Below the pieces are notes generated by a model. The model had not been told where the DNA came from and ran no database searches. It saw only the letters and a program-made list of their open reading frames with translations. Below, in pieces: positions 46,066-58,280 of a stretch of DNA of 64,000 bases. Source of the DNA: Trifolium pratense (Eukaryota > Streptophyta > Magnoliopsida > Fabales > Fabaceae); contig NC_060061.1 of NCBI RefSeq assembly GCF_020283565.1, positions 13,181,362-13,245,361 of the forward strand, in the 5' to 3' direction. The translations under genes and the position numbers were made by a program. Position 1 is the stretch's first letter; every line of letters starts with the position of its first letter.

Positions 46066-47048
46066 ATGCCAGGCCTTACTATTGGAGACACTATTCCTGA
46101 CCTTCAAGTTGATACCACTCAAGGCAAAATCAAGCTTCATCAGTTCTGTTCTGATAAATGGACCATTCTTTTCTCGCATCCAGGTAAAATGATAAGATTC
46201 AGTGTAATCATATGTGTGATACTTCTAATCTGATGAGTGTCTGTGGTTCAGTGTAATCATATGTGTAATTATATGTGTCGATGAGTGTCTTGTGGTTCAT
46301 ATATAGGTCATTTTACAAACATTACTTATTTGTTTTTCTATTGCATCATATATATTATTGATTGCTTAACAATATGTTATGTTATGTTGTACTATAATAT
46401 ACATTCAGGTGATTTCACACCAGTTTGTACCACTGAACTTGGTAAAATGGCTCAATATGCTTCTGAGTTTAACAAACGAGGAGTTATGCTATTAGGTATG
46501 TCTTGTGATGATTTAGAATCTCACAAGGAGTGGATCAAAGACATTGAAGCCCACACTGTAAGTTTTTCAATTTTCACATGCCTAAATTAATAATCATCAT
46601 ATATTAATTTTTATGCCCAATGTTAATTAAATTAATATTGTTGTAATTAAAAATGCAGCCAGGAGCTAAGGTGAATTATCCAATAATTAGTGATCCCAAA
46701 AGAGAAATCATCAAACAACTCAACATGGTTGATCCTGATGAGAAAGATTCAAATGGGAATTTACCATCAAGGGCTCTTCATATTGTTGGGCCTGATAAGA
46801 AGATTAAGTTGAGTTTTCTGTACCCTGCACAAACTGGGAGGAACATGGATGAAGTGTTGAGGGTAGTAGAGTCACTACAGAAAGCCTCAAAGCACAAAAT
46901 TGCTACCCCTGCTAATTGGAAGCCAGGGGAGCCTGTTGTCATTTCACCTGATGTTACCAATGAACAAGCTAAGGATATGTTCCCTCAAGGTTTTAAGACT
47001 GCAGATCTTCCATCCAAAAAGGAGTATCTTAGGTTCACTACTGTTTGA
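46066..47048 (+). CDS. PER1: 1-Cys peroxiredoxin (PER1 / Prx6 type)
   Basis: Three exons, 46066-46183, 46409-46557 and 46659-47048, join in frame to 218 residues. N-terminal [20 protein letters not shown] and the peroxidatic site DFTPVCTTE with Cys46 are diagnostic. Like other 1-Cys enzymes it lacks the C-terminal resolving Cys; two further Cys (28 and 72) are not in resolving positions. The C-terminal part ([34 protein letters not shown]) is the Prx6-type dimerisation domain, with a basic stretch near the end. The enzyme reduces peroxides in nucleus and cytosol of seeds and is linked to dormancy and desiccation. Intron 1 holds an imperfect tandem repeat of about 50 bp (ttcagtgtaatcatatgtgt twice, 46199-46300). 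Confidence 0.96.
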
Positions 47049-47898
47049 TGATAATGTCCTTGCCACTTGTTGAAGGATATAATAGGACCCTTCTTAATGT
47101 TATATATCCTAATGTCTAAGAATATATATGTAGTACTCTTAGTGTATAAAACTTTTATGTATCTTTTTGTTCACTGTGGACTCTATGTCTATGGTCTAAT
47201 GTTATGTATAAATCCTTAAATATATAAGTTTTAATTTTAGCTATGTTTGTTCAGCCACTTATAATTGTGTCAATCCTTTTAATTAATTTTGATTCTCATC
47301 ATCCTTAGTGTGAATACTATTCTCTTCAACCCCTTTCCTCTCAATTATAAACTTTTGGAACCTTAAGAGATTGTTCCAACAATAATGACACTGATTAACA
47401 ATGATATATTAACAATTTTGGAAAGAGTATGTTGCCAGTAGTATTGTTCAATTTCAAATTAAATTTCTTAGTCATTACAAGAATAATAATACATGATTGG
47501 ATGCTAATAAGGTTTGACTGGTTTTGTATGAATGAATGCTAATAGAAGCTCTTTTGACAAATATATAATAAATGCTATAATGCAATATATTTGTGAGATA
47601 AATGAAATTGGAATATGAACAAGATAATAGATTGCAAGGGGACAAAAAGTGTATACTATTTTCAGCCACATAATAATATATAAATGTTCAATCAAGGCTC
47701 TCAGTAGCCTCTCACAATGTAGGTCCAAACAAATGAACCAATTCAGCAACTCACTCATCACTCAATATGGGAAAATAAACCCAAATAGGGACACCTCAAA
47801 ACCATATCATATAAAGATATTAACTAGGACTCTATACCTATGTAATGTAATATAATATATCTTCTAACTAAGACACCAATTTAGAGTAACATTTTTAA
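47049..47898. other. Spacer between convergent PER1 and polygalacturonase genes
   Basis: 3' flanks of both genes; AT-rich, no gene or clear repeat seen. Confidence 0.5.
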
Positions 47899-50194
47899 CT
47901 AATTATTATTACTACATTGATATGTAGAAAGATCACCTACAGTCTCAGGGTCACCTTCCCTTAAACAATTAATTGGAGGTATAGTCAATGTCTCTTGATC
48001 TCCATAAGCATTCCAACAAAAAGGGTCATCCAATAACTCACCTTCAAATGGTAAAAGTTCAACCTCAGAGAGTGTTATGTTTGTGCAAGCAACAGTGTCA
48101 CTACAAGCAAAATGAATAGGTGCAGTTCTAACATCATAAGTACCCTTAATGTTTTTGTAGGACACGTCATTAACATGTACTGCTGAAGTTTGGTTTAGAC
48201 ATTCTTTTGTTAAACAATAGTATTGGTCTATTAGAATGCAATTTGCTACATTCTCCATTTGTATGTTCTCAAATTTTAAATTTGACACTGATCCCATTCC
48301 ACCTTGCCATGTCTTTATTCTTAGTCCATTGTCTGATTCTCTTATCACTGTGTCTCGGACAGTTAAATTTGAGACACATGCTTGAGAATTATGCACACCT
48401 AGGCTTCCAATGCTGTAGAAAATTATCAAAATAATATGCTTAGTGTGTGACTCATACTGAAATGTACTACTAGAATAATTAAAAGGTGAATTCTTCGTTT
48501 AAATATGTATCGATACATTTGCTGAGGTGGAAAATTCTATTAACTTTGACCTACTAGAATTTTCCACCTCAGCAGTTTACCAGTACATGTCCAAATAAGA
48601 CGTGTACCGGATTATTCATCAGTAACAAAATTAGAGACGGATTTCATCTCTCCAATTTTTGTTGATAATTTGATTTTGTGTAGAAAATTAAGATGGTATT
48701 GTTACAAACCAAGTTGTTTCACTTGGTAGTGACACTAATTTTTATTAATGACCCAAAATAAGACAAGATTATGTGTAATGTACCTAATCCCATGGCTAGG
48801 ACCACAAGTAACACCAGCTATTTCCACATTTGAGGTCCCAGGTCCAATTGAAATACAATCATCACCTGTTCAAATCATGTTATTATATTAATCTAGCTGC
48901 TTATATAAATAGTAAAATTCATAAAGAAACAAAGTAGTTTTAGGCTTAGTTTACCATTGCTTATTAAGGTGTTGTATATCCCAACATCTTGAGAGTTTTC
49001 AACATGAATTCCATCAGTGTTGGGGCTAAGTTTAGGTGCAGAAATTGATAACATATTAATCATTACTCCTTGGCAGCCATCAAATTTCATGTGGAACTGA
49101 GGACTATTTTGAATTTTCAGTCCACTCACCATCAAATTGGAGCTCATGAAGAACCTTATCATCTACAAAATATAAAAGTAATAACATTTATAAGTCACTA
49201 GTAATATACACTATTTACATAAAAGTTGCTTAATTAATTAATTAATTGATGGCTAAGATAAATTGTTTTACTTACGGTTGGACTACCACATGGTCCCGAT
49301 GTAGTTTTTCCATCTGGACCCTGGAAAAATATCAGAGATTAATTTTTATGCACCGACAATATAAAACTTTATAATATAACTTTGTATATTACATTGTAAG
49401 ATACGGTTGGATGCATGTATAAAGAAGTTTACCCTGTGAGGTTTACAAGGAAGGTCCCACCATTGATCTCCATTGCCTTCTATGGTTCCTGTACCATTAA
49501 GACTCATTTGGTCAAGTTTATAAAACACAAGCCATTGACTTCTGCTATCTGCTTCAGGCCATGAATCAGGTCCATCTGGTGCCATTAGCATACCATCCAC
49601 CTAATTACATTTCAAATTTGTTAATACTATTCATATTATAATAGTAACAATATATTTGCACCGACATTAAAACTATTTTACACATACATCCAATCATATC
49701 TTATACAGACTTTAACAGATATTCGTATAAGTATTTTAAGGAATAATATTACGACACATACACAAAAAAGTTATATATCTTACTTGAAATACTAATCCTG
49801 GTTTGCATGGACCTGAAAAAATAGTTGAAGTGATCTTAAAAGTGTAATTTTCTGGAACAAGAAGAACCCCTGACTCTACAGCACAAGCTGCTTTCCATGC
49901 TTTCTTGAATGCAAGTGTGTCATCACATGAACCGTCTCCAATTGCTCCGAAGGATCTCACATCGAAAACACAATCGGAAGATGAATCCCGAGGATCGTTC
50001 GGATAAGGATCAGAAGGAACACTAGGAGAAGAATTTGAAGTATTTGTTGGTTCATTAGAAGACTCAGAAGGAGCAGGAGTAGTTACTTTTCTTTGCTTGG
50101 TGTGAAGATGGTTCCTTCCTTCCACATTTCTCAAATTATGGTTGAAAAGTGTCAATGTAATCAAGAGAATATATAGTCCATGAATAAATTCCAT
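47899..50194 (-). CDS. Secreted polygalacturonase, GH28
   Basis: Six minus-strand exons (50194-49784, 49600-49433, 49320-49276, 49162-48955, 48865-48784, 48412-47899) join in frame to 475 residues. The start is the ATG at 50194, opening into a signal peptide ([11 protein letters not shown]). A Ser/Pro/Asn-rich linker of about 45 residues follows ([12 protein letters not shown]...), then the GH28 beta-helix from [14 protein letters not shown]. The four GH28 motifs are present: SPNTDGIHV (D258), GDDC (D279, D280), CGPSHGIS (H302) and RIK (336-338), so it should hydrolyse homogalacturonan. Motif III reads S-H-G where most plant copies have G-H-G. The Ser/Pro linker is typical of the At1g48100-like clade, but the function within it is not known to me. 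Intron 5 holds the MITE at 48487. Confidence 0.93.
48487..48618. mobile_element. MITE in polygalacturonase intron 5
   Basis: Palindromic: tgctgaggtggaaaattct (48520) and its inverse agaattttccacctcagca (48558), ends tgaattcttcg and cggattattca. Same family as 3711 but 56 bp shorter. Confidence 0.7.
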
Positions 50195-51976
50195 GATGAA
50201 TTCAAATTTTGTGTACAATGTTGCTAAATTGTTGTAACAATTTCAATATATAGTAAACAATCCCTGTTTCAGAAATTAAATACTTGTGTTAATTGGAGGA
50301 GAATGAAATTTAAGAAAGAAGAATGGCTAAGGTCTAATGTAACATATAGCACATTGATTGGCCTAGTAAGGTTCATCTCTTATTTATACTCAAAAAATTT
50401 ATATCATTGTTTAGAAATGAATTCTCAAAGAATAATAAAGTGATTGCCACGTGTCAAGTTTTTGTTGATTAGAAGTATTAGGATGTGAGGTGTCATAGGA
50501 TGTGGTTGGAGGCTTTTAGAAGCACTTTTGGTCTTCAACTCTATTGTTTTTCGAAACAGATAGCATGATGTAGCTTTTCACACAGTTTTCACGCTATTTT
50601 ACATCAGGATCGTCCAATCTAAAGTATACGGTCAAAATCGTTTTAAGTGATTTTATAATAGAACTGATCTGCACCGTCCGATCTATGATTAATGGCTCAA
50701 ACTTAAAACTGCGTGAAAGACAACTGTAGCAAATCACAGCCATTAAATTAATTTAGATCGGTCGGTCCATATTAAATATATACTTTAAATTGATTCATAT
50801 CAGACGGCTCACGGCTATAGATGTAACTGCGTCAGTTACAGCAGCAAATCTATTTCCTTCAAAAGATGCGAGGCTTTTAAAAGCACTTTTGGAGGGTTTC
50901 TTTTGGTCTTCAACCCTATTGTTTTTTTTGTGGTCTTTCATGTGATGAGGTTTATCTTATACTTTGAACTTTACTATTATTTTCTCTTTTTTATATTTCT
51001 ATATCCGTGAATATTATGTTTTCTGAAAATTCCAAATCACAACATGAGGCCTAAACTTTCTAGAAAATAGAGCCAATTGTATAATATTGTTATACTGCAT
51101 GTGTATGATCATATACAGCTATATTAGTTGAAATTAAGAACCAAATTAATCTCTGTTTTGTACGTACAATATCAGATTTTAGTGATTAATTAAGCAACAA
51201 GGAAGCTAGCTAAGCATATCATGAAGTTATGATTACAAAATATACTTGCTTGTACGTACTGTTCTTTCTGAATAATAATAATTATGATAAATATGAAGTT
51301 AATTTCCACTACTTAGAATTGAACACGTAAGTACGTATGAGTTAATAAAAATACAAGTCCAAAATTGGTGAATATGATATTAATGTCGATCTCGTGACTC
51401 TATGTTGTTGTTTAGCTTGTTGTGGCCAAGGAAATGTATAGGCATAGCATATATTAGGTGGGAGACAACAAAAATTGAATCATTCACGGGTAGAATATTT
51501 TTGAATAAATGCCAAAATATATTTTTGTATCAACAAAATTAATAATGATGAGTATGTGACCCTAGCTTAGCTTGCTCTTAGTAATACAAATCAATTAGAC
51601 CCTTGCAGCCTCTAATATTTTGATTTGATTTGATCTATCTATCTATACATTATTATTTCTCTCTCACACTACCACTCATCACTTGATCAATAGCAAATGA
51701 TAAAGATATAGTATTAATTGAAAAAGTATATATATAATGTGACTTAATAATTCACCTGATGATGATTTTCCATTTTTTGTTATGTTTGTTTGTAATGTAG
51801 TTGACGTGCAGATTATGAATTGGTGGGGAGGAGGGGTGTAAGAAAAATATGTGGTGCAAATAGAATGAATTGGGGTTTGAGTGTGAAGGGGGTTATGGTT
51901 ATGGTTATATAAGATTTGAAAACTATTGAGAATGCATGCGTGTGTGTTTGTCTTAATTTGTCACGTGTGTAGTCTC

Positions 51977-52003
51977 ACTCACTCACTCACTCACTCACTC
52001 TCA
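51977..52003. repeat. (TCAC)n microsatellite
   Basis: Six to seven consecutive CACT units just before the GA repeat. Confidence 0.9.
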
Positions 52004-52016
52004 CGGGTGTTTTTAT

Positions 52017-52018
<2 letters not shown>

Positions 52019-52111
<93 letters not shown>
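52019..52111. repeat. (GA)n microsatellite
   Basis: About 92 bp of pure GA, preceded by the CACT run and a TATA-like gttatataag at 51904. Long GA tracts near plant transcription starts can be bound by BPC/GAGA factors, but no gene follows here. Confidence 0.97.
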
Positions 52112-52113
<2 letters not shown>

Positions 52114-54174
52114 GCAGCTGAATCAAACAAACAAACACAAAAAAAGATTGCATGGTAATGAAATTGAATTGATTATAGGATGAGACCAAACTTGTGTTGT
52201 GCTTGTGCCACTGACACTATTTGCTACTGTGTGGTTGTAATGTTAGACACGTGTCATTCAACAACAACACACCACACCATGATTCATAGGGAGAGGAGAG
52301 GGGAAGGGGAGGGAGGGGGGACTCTTTTACCACGTTAATGTGTGTATTAGAAATTGCAACGTTGCTTTAGCTACAACAATATATGAATATTTGTATAAAT
52401 AATTTTAGTGTGTCTAGAAACAATAAGTTTTTTTTTTCTTTTTCACACCATCGGTGTCTAGTTTGGAGGTCAGTTCTGACATTAAGTGATACCACTTAAG
52501 TTTGTTATACTACTACTAATTATTACTGATGTATTGCTAGTCAAAATTATAATCATAATTAGGGACCAAGAGGGTCAATAATACTAACTAGTAACTATTG
52601 ATGTATATATTACCAAATTTTTGTTCACGTGGTATTTCTTGTTCTTGTGTGTGTCACGGGCTATTGGAGGGGATTATTAAAAAACAGGAAAAGAGTTGTG
52701 AGTAGATTTGTTTTGGGAGTTCTTTCTAATGACTGTTCTTTCGACTGAGACACAACGTATGTATGAAGTGAATTAAAAAGAATAAAACAGATGTGTCATT
52801 ATAAACAACCTTGTTCACGAGCAATTGAGCTTAATTATTGGTGCAATATATTGTTTTAATCAACAGTTGTTAACTTGTTAAACACAAAAATCACTAGATT
52901 TGATTTAGTGGTGATGAATTTGGGTATGCTAGAGGTCATGAATTCAACCGTCACCTCTATTGTAAATCAAAAACTTGTTAAACACAAAAACCATGAACCC
53001 CCATGAATCGGTTGGTACCTGTTTTGAGGAGTGCTACCAAGTTGTCCAACTTCACGGCTCCTTTTTTTCCGGTTTATCATCGGGGTTAATCTTATTTGAT
53101 GTTTCAAACATTAAATGTGATTTTTTTTTTTTCAGCAGCAATTCAAACTTTAATTCGCTATATTGTGAGAGTCTAACCTCTTCATCCTATACCAAACCCT
53201 TGTTGGTCAAATGCTCCTATTCTATTCAACCACAAATATACATGCACATTTTATATTCATATTGACAATAATTTAATCCACCATACACACAAACAATAAG
53301 TACAAAAGCTCAATCATGCTGTATCGTATAGATTGTCTTAACATAGTAGTTGCTTAAATTTTATTATTACTAAACAAAAAGCCATTGAATAAGTTAGAGT
53401 TTTACCTTCATAATGATCCAATATACGCTTACCAAATTGGTTATTAAAAGTGTTTATGGATATAAGCAGCAAATTACTGAAAAACTAATAATAGCTTTTC
53501 GAGGTTGAGTGTGGCGTTTTCACGGCAGAAAATTACCATCATGCACCAGTGATGGTCAACCGTGATGAAAACCACTAGGTGCAATGGCGGGCGATATCTT
53601 GGATGTTGTTTTATCGCAATTCAAACAAAATTTGAATGAAGATGAGGTTGCATACTAAGATTCAATTGGTGATAAGATAACTGATTTGAATTGTGATTTT
53701 TAGTGAACCACCTATAAATGATGGCGCACCATATAAGTTACTTGGCAGATAGATATCACTAAACCAAAATTTGACTTTTGATTTAAGCATTAGCATCACA
53801 CCTTGAAAGAAAAAAATTGCAATGTCCACTGCCTGCAGATTATTGAGCTACCATATGACTCAAATGGCATCTCCACAGGAGCATTGGACTTATGCTCTAT
53901 GCATATGATGGTGTAGTGAATATAGATCGGACGGTTTAGATCATACATACACCAAAATAATCTTGACTATTCATTTAGATTGGACGGTTACAGTAGGAAA
54001 TCTATTTCCAATACTAAACATGGTAAGCATATTATAGCATTGTGCGTTGAAAATTGAGTAAGTAGAAAAGGAAGATAAACTCGAGATTTTAAAAGTCAAC
54101 AATACCTGTTAACTACAATTCTCAAACCAACTGAAATGGTTCTTACAAGGTTTAGTACCATACAAAGTTTCTCA

Positions 54175-54362
54175 AGGGTAAATAGCTATGAAGCACGGAC
54201 ACTCTTCGGATTAAACGTGTCCCAATATCGGACACGCGTCGGTGTCAGCCACCGATACGACACTTATAATTACAATGAATTGTATCATTTTCTTAAATTA
54301 CTATTGGTGTCGACATGTCAGTGTCCGTGTTGTGTCCGGTGTCTCTGTCGGTGCCTCTAGAA
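54175..54362. repeat. Dispersed repeat with cggacac motifs
   Basis: Contains gaagcacggacact at the left and, inverted, aggcaccgacagagacaccg at the right, with several ggacacg/cgtgtcc copies inside and an AT-rich middle. Resembles a common plant TIR repeat; borders uncertain. Confidence 0.5.
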
Positions 54363-54529
54363 ATTAGTGTTGCCCTCTCTAGTTCCTTTTTTACACTAAC
54401 ATAGCACATCAGCACTCTCACATGCTTTCTATAAATCTTGACCCCAGAAATCAACACTCATGAACTTTACCAGTATATCATAACATATCCAGTCACTGTT
54501 CCAAATGATAAATCAAATGGTCAAAAAAC

Positions 54530-57166
54530 CTATCCAGATTTGGTACAAAATTTATTTCGCAAGGCTTCCTCCAGTTTTTGGAAAATCACTGAGAATGCTC
54601 CTGCAAAGAGAACAACCCAGAACAAAAAAATTTAGTCACTCATTCTAGAGGAGGCATTGTGTCTTGAACTTAACCATCACAATTATCAACTTATCAATCA
54701 TCATGACCAGTTTACAAGAATGAAAACAGAACGGGGAGTCAATATGCGCGAGCAGAAAACAGAAAATTTCAGTGAATCAGTTAGCAAACAATCAGAGCGA
54801 CAATTCTTTAATGCAGACGAAAACCCATATTCGAAAAGATTAATCATTTCACTTAACCAAGAAGGACATTTCAGCAAACACAGGGTAATAAGACATTCCT
54901 CCAAAGCCATTTTTAGAAACAGCTGTAGACTAAAATGCTACTAAAATAATGGAAAAGACAATTGGGAAAAGCAGTTTAGAGAAAAACCTGATAATGGGCT
55001 ATTCCTATCTTGTACTGAACCTTTCACCAACAGTGTACCAGGGATTTGCTGAAAAACCTGCAGGATGAAAAGAAAAAACACCTAAGATCAACATGGATCT
55101 GCCGGTCAAAATTATTTTTTCAATCTGGCAAAGAGTGCAAGCATACTGATATACGGAGGCCTGATCTATCACAAGATAGATTAGCACTTGATTCATTAGG
55201 TGTCTTCTTTGCAGGTCGATAATCAACAGATTGATTGATGATGGGTAGTTCATTCTTCAAGATTGACTCACAGTCATCTTTTGTTGCCACAACCTATAGA
55301 ATTGCAATCATGTTTAACAGCCATAATAAGGAAATTAGACCAGAATCTGAGAAACTAGTCTTACATCCACTGTGAAAGAGGAGGTGTTCATTGTGCAGGA
55401 TAGGCCATGCAAAGAAAAGTAAGACTTGACATTTTCCAACACATTAATGGCACCATGTTGGCGTTGAAGACCCTGCAAAGTAAATTTGTATAATGACATT
55501 AATGCCATAACAATTCATGATATCCCCCTTAAGCCTTGGTATAAAAATATATATTTAGATTGTGTTCTCAACAATTCTATCAAGGGTCATGCTAAAAACT
55601 AGGATTTCCCCAAGAGTAATACATCCATTTTCACTGATGTGGGATAAGAGCCAATTTTTTAAGAAAAACTGAATTATGTTTCAGCTTAAAACAATACAGT
55701 TGCTAGATACTGTAAATAAGATATTAAACCTCAAGCATGAAGGACATGGTACTCTTGTTAGGCAAAGAACTTGATAGCTTCTGTTGCACAGTAGGCAAGA
55801 AAGACCAAGCAAGCCCCCATCGGGATGTCCTGCCCTGAACGAATTCAGTTGTCTTCACTACAGTGACTCCAACTTCCCAAAGTTTTGATATAAGGTACTT
55901 GAGATTTGATTTTCTACCTATCATTGAAGTGAACCACCTATGAACACATTGAAATAAATGAGCACAAATTTATTAAAAGTAAATATCAACACTTACACAT
56001 AAGAAACAGAAACGCTATCCATATAAAAAGAAAAAGAAAAAAAAGGATACCTAAAGCTATGCTTCAGTGCAGTACTATCTTCAATAATACGAGTAATGAA
56101 CGCTTTCTCACCACCAGAGCAAACCATTTCTTCAGAAGTGCCACCACAAGAAGTTTTGGGATTAAGTCCACCTTCCTCCATGCTTTCAAAAAATGGCGGA
56201 TTACACATACAAAAATCAAACTTTTCATCACCCCTGACTACACCAACAAGTATAGGAGGTCCATGATAATTCTTATTCTCACATGAATTCAAATCAAGAG
56301 GTAATATCGGCAAAGGCTCTACCTCCGTCTCAGTTCTACTGCACAAATCTATCTCGCCACTAAGGCCCAACTCTTCACCATGCAACCTTTCCTCAGAGGA
56401 AGTAGTTGCATCGGTTTGAACCCTCCTAATTTCAATCAACTCAGATATATGTGGATTACTATTAACATTTTTCTCCGCCCACTCAATTGCAACATCAGTT
56501 ATATCTGCATCCAATTAAACAAACTTCAAAAACTCTATTGTCATTTTAATTTTATTTTCACAGCAAGCACAAGATGAAACAAACTAAAGCATACATACCT
56601 GATCCTACAAAACTCCATCCCAAAAGGGATGCACCAAGAAGTGGATAAATGCAATTGGCACCGGTTCCTATATCAAATCCTCTAACCTTACCTCCTCTTG
56701 AAATAGTATTTGGAATGATGTTAGACGAGAGAAGATCTTGAAGCCAATGAATGTAATTAGACCTATTGGGTACAGTGGGACAGAGCTGTCCATCAGGAAT
56801 CCACCTAATAAAATTTATTCATTCGCAAAATGTTAGTACAAAATGATGATTCACACTATGGCAAATAGCTTGTTAATTAAGTTAACTCAAAATTACAAAA
56901 ATGGTCGGTTGAGAAAGATAAAACGGAAAATACCAGTTAAGAGCATGGTCATGGAGGAGCAAGACACGAGTGAGTTCACGAGTGGCGTTGAAATCAGTCC
57001 AATCGATTCTAGGGTTCCCATAACGCGAGTATTGCACAAAAGGTTCGAAGGATGGGTAGAGAGAAGCCAAATGAGCAAAGTCAGGTGGGTTTTCGGCATA
57101 CTTGTTGTTGGGGTGAATGGCGGGCCGATCTTCCTCTCTTTTCCTCTTCTTGTTTTTACCCCCCAT
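54530..57166 (-). CDS. FIO1: METTL16-type RNA N6-adenosine methyltransferase (FIONA1 orthologue)
   Basis: Eight minus-strand exons (57166-56934, 56804-56599, 56504-56051, 55937-55730, 55472-55365, 55293-55147, 55057-54988, 54600-54530) join in frame to 498 residues. The N-terminus is basic (GGKNKKRKREED), then NPRIDWTDFNATRELTRVLL, the SAM-binding FDIGTGANCIYPLLG (about 121-135) and the catalytic NPPF (248-251) in a Rossmann methyltransferase fold of the DUF890/METTL16 family. The enzyme methylates U6 snRNA and some mRNAs; in Arabidopsis FIO1 affects splicing, flowering time and the clock. A 50-residue low-complexity insert (about 176-226) precedes the NPPF. The 5' leader probably contains an intron: AG|GTAACC at 57373 on the minus strand; a uORF starting at 57428 would end right at that donor if unspliced. 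Intron 3 starts GTATCCTTT. Confidence 0.93.
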
Positions 57167-58090
57167 TTCTCAAAATCAAACCTTTTTTTTTTCTTTTTTT
57201 TCCACAACTAGAGTAAATAAATTAACCTATCAAATTGTTATCTAAGGGGTTCGATTTGTTAGCTTAACTAGCGCTTCAAATTAAGATAGCGCAGCGCAAT
57301 TGATAGTTTGATACATAATAAATGATTGATTGAATATGCAACAGAAAGCACTAAGAGGAGAAAATTGAAGGTTACCTAATAATACACAGTGTAGCAACAA
57401 GACAACAAAGGAAGAAAGGTGAGATCATCCGCCGCGACGAGAAGGATTGGCGACGGCGGCAAGACGGTGAAAATTTGAAAGGGAAACGATTCCGATGACA
57501 GAGAGAAAGAGCAGCAGTGGCCTAGTATTCTCTGCCTTTTGAGCGCCAAAGGCAGGTAACTTTCATTAATTATCAGCCCTTAGATCAATCATGGTGCCAC
57601 ATGTCATTGTTTCTCCAAAAATATGCATATTTAACGGTCCATGTCGCACTTAATAGTCTATATCAGTTTTTTTTTTTTTTTGTCAAGTAGTCTATTTGCT
57701 TGAAATTTCACATTTTAAAAATAGATAAGTAGAGTGTCAAGTGTTCGAACTCGTCTCTTGAGCTTATAACGATATGTTCATACTAACTGAGTTAAGCTTA
57801 CGTGAACTCTATATCAGCATATTTAATGGTGTTAGAAAATATATGTCGATAACGAGATTTTTTGAACAAGAACCGGATTAAATTGAAAAATATTTGACAA
57901 AGACTAATTTAAAATATTAAAAGAGTAAAACATTTATTTGAGAGCAAATTACTTTTTTTTTGGTAGAAATTTGAGAGCAAATTACCACTCATGATGAAAC
58001 ATGTAAAAAATCTATTTTGAAAAAATCTATAATAAACAGGCTCATAATAAAGCTTGACGCTTCATAGAAAAATGTTAACTAGTTTTGTTT
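57167..58090. other. FIO1 5' flank and spacer
   Basis: 57373-57540 is the likely leader exon (GC-richer, gccgccgtcgcc on the minus strand). Beyond it a minus-strand SINE scrap (gtgttcgaactcgtctcttgagc, 57739) and AT-rich sequence. No other gene. Confidence 0.5.
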
Positions 58091-58271
58091 GAAAATTTCT
58101 CAACGCACCCACCCACTTTCTCCCGCACTCCCTAGCGCAGCTAAAAAAATTCGGAAAATACGTTCCGAACGGTTTTTTAGTGTAAAATTTACACTATAAA
58201 AAATTCGGGAAACGTTTTCCGAATTTTTTGGGGAGTGCGGGAGAAAATGATGGGTGCGTTGAGAAATTTTC
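58091..58271. mobile_element. Short Mutator-like MITE
   Basis: Inverted ends GAAAATTTCTCAACGCACCC and its exact inverse; subterminal ctcccgcactccc/gggagtgcgggag and cggaaa/tttccg also pair, so the 181 bp can fold on itself. Flanks GTTTTGTTT (58082-58090) and GTTTTATTT (58272-58280) are a 9 bp duplication with one mismatch. Confidence 0.85.
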
Positions 58272-58280
58272 GTTTTATTT

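Larger units (their letters stand above)
50195..54529. other. Spacer of 4.3 kb between polygalacturonase and methyltransferase genes
   Basis: The first few hundred bases hold the polygalacturonase promoter. Repeats at 50580-50870 and 53880-54005 share the pattern atcggacggt...gcaaatctatttcc and look like decayed MITEs, also seen near 31140. The 51960-52111 microsatellites and the block at 54175-54360 are listed separately. Open frames such as 52975-53265 show no family features. Confidence 0.5.

Noticed and set aside
51926..52183. Open frame with repeated Arg-Glu
   Set aside because: It is the translation of the GA microsatellite.
56893..57211. Alternative frames over exon 1 of the methyltransferase gene
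   Set aside because: They overlap the FIO1-type first exon, which has the conserved protein sequence.
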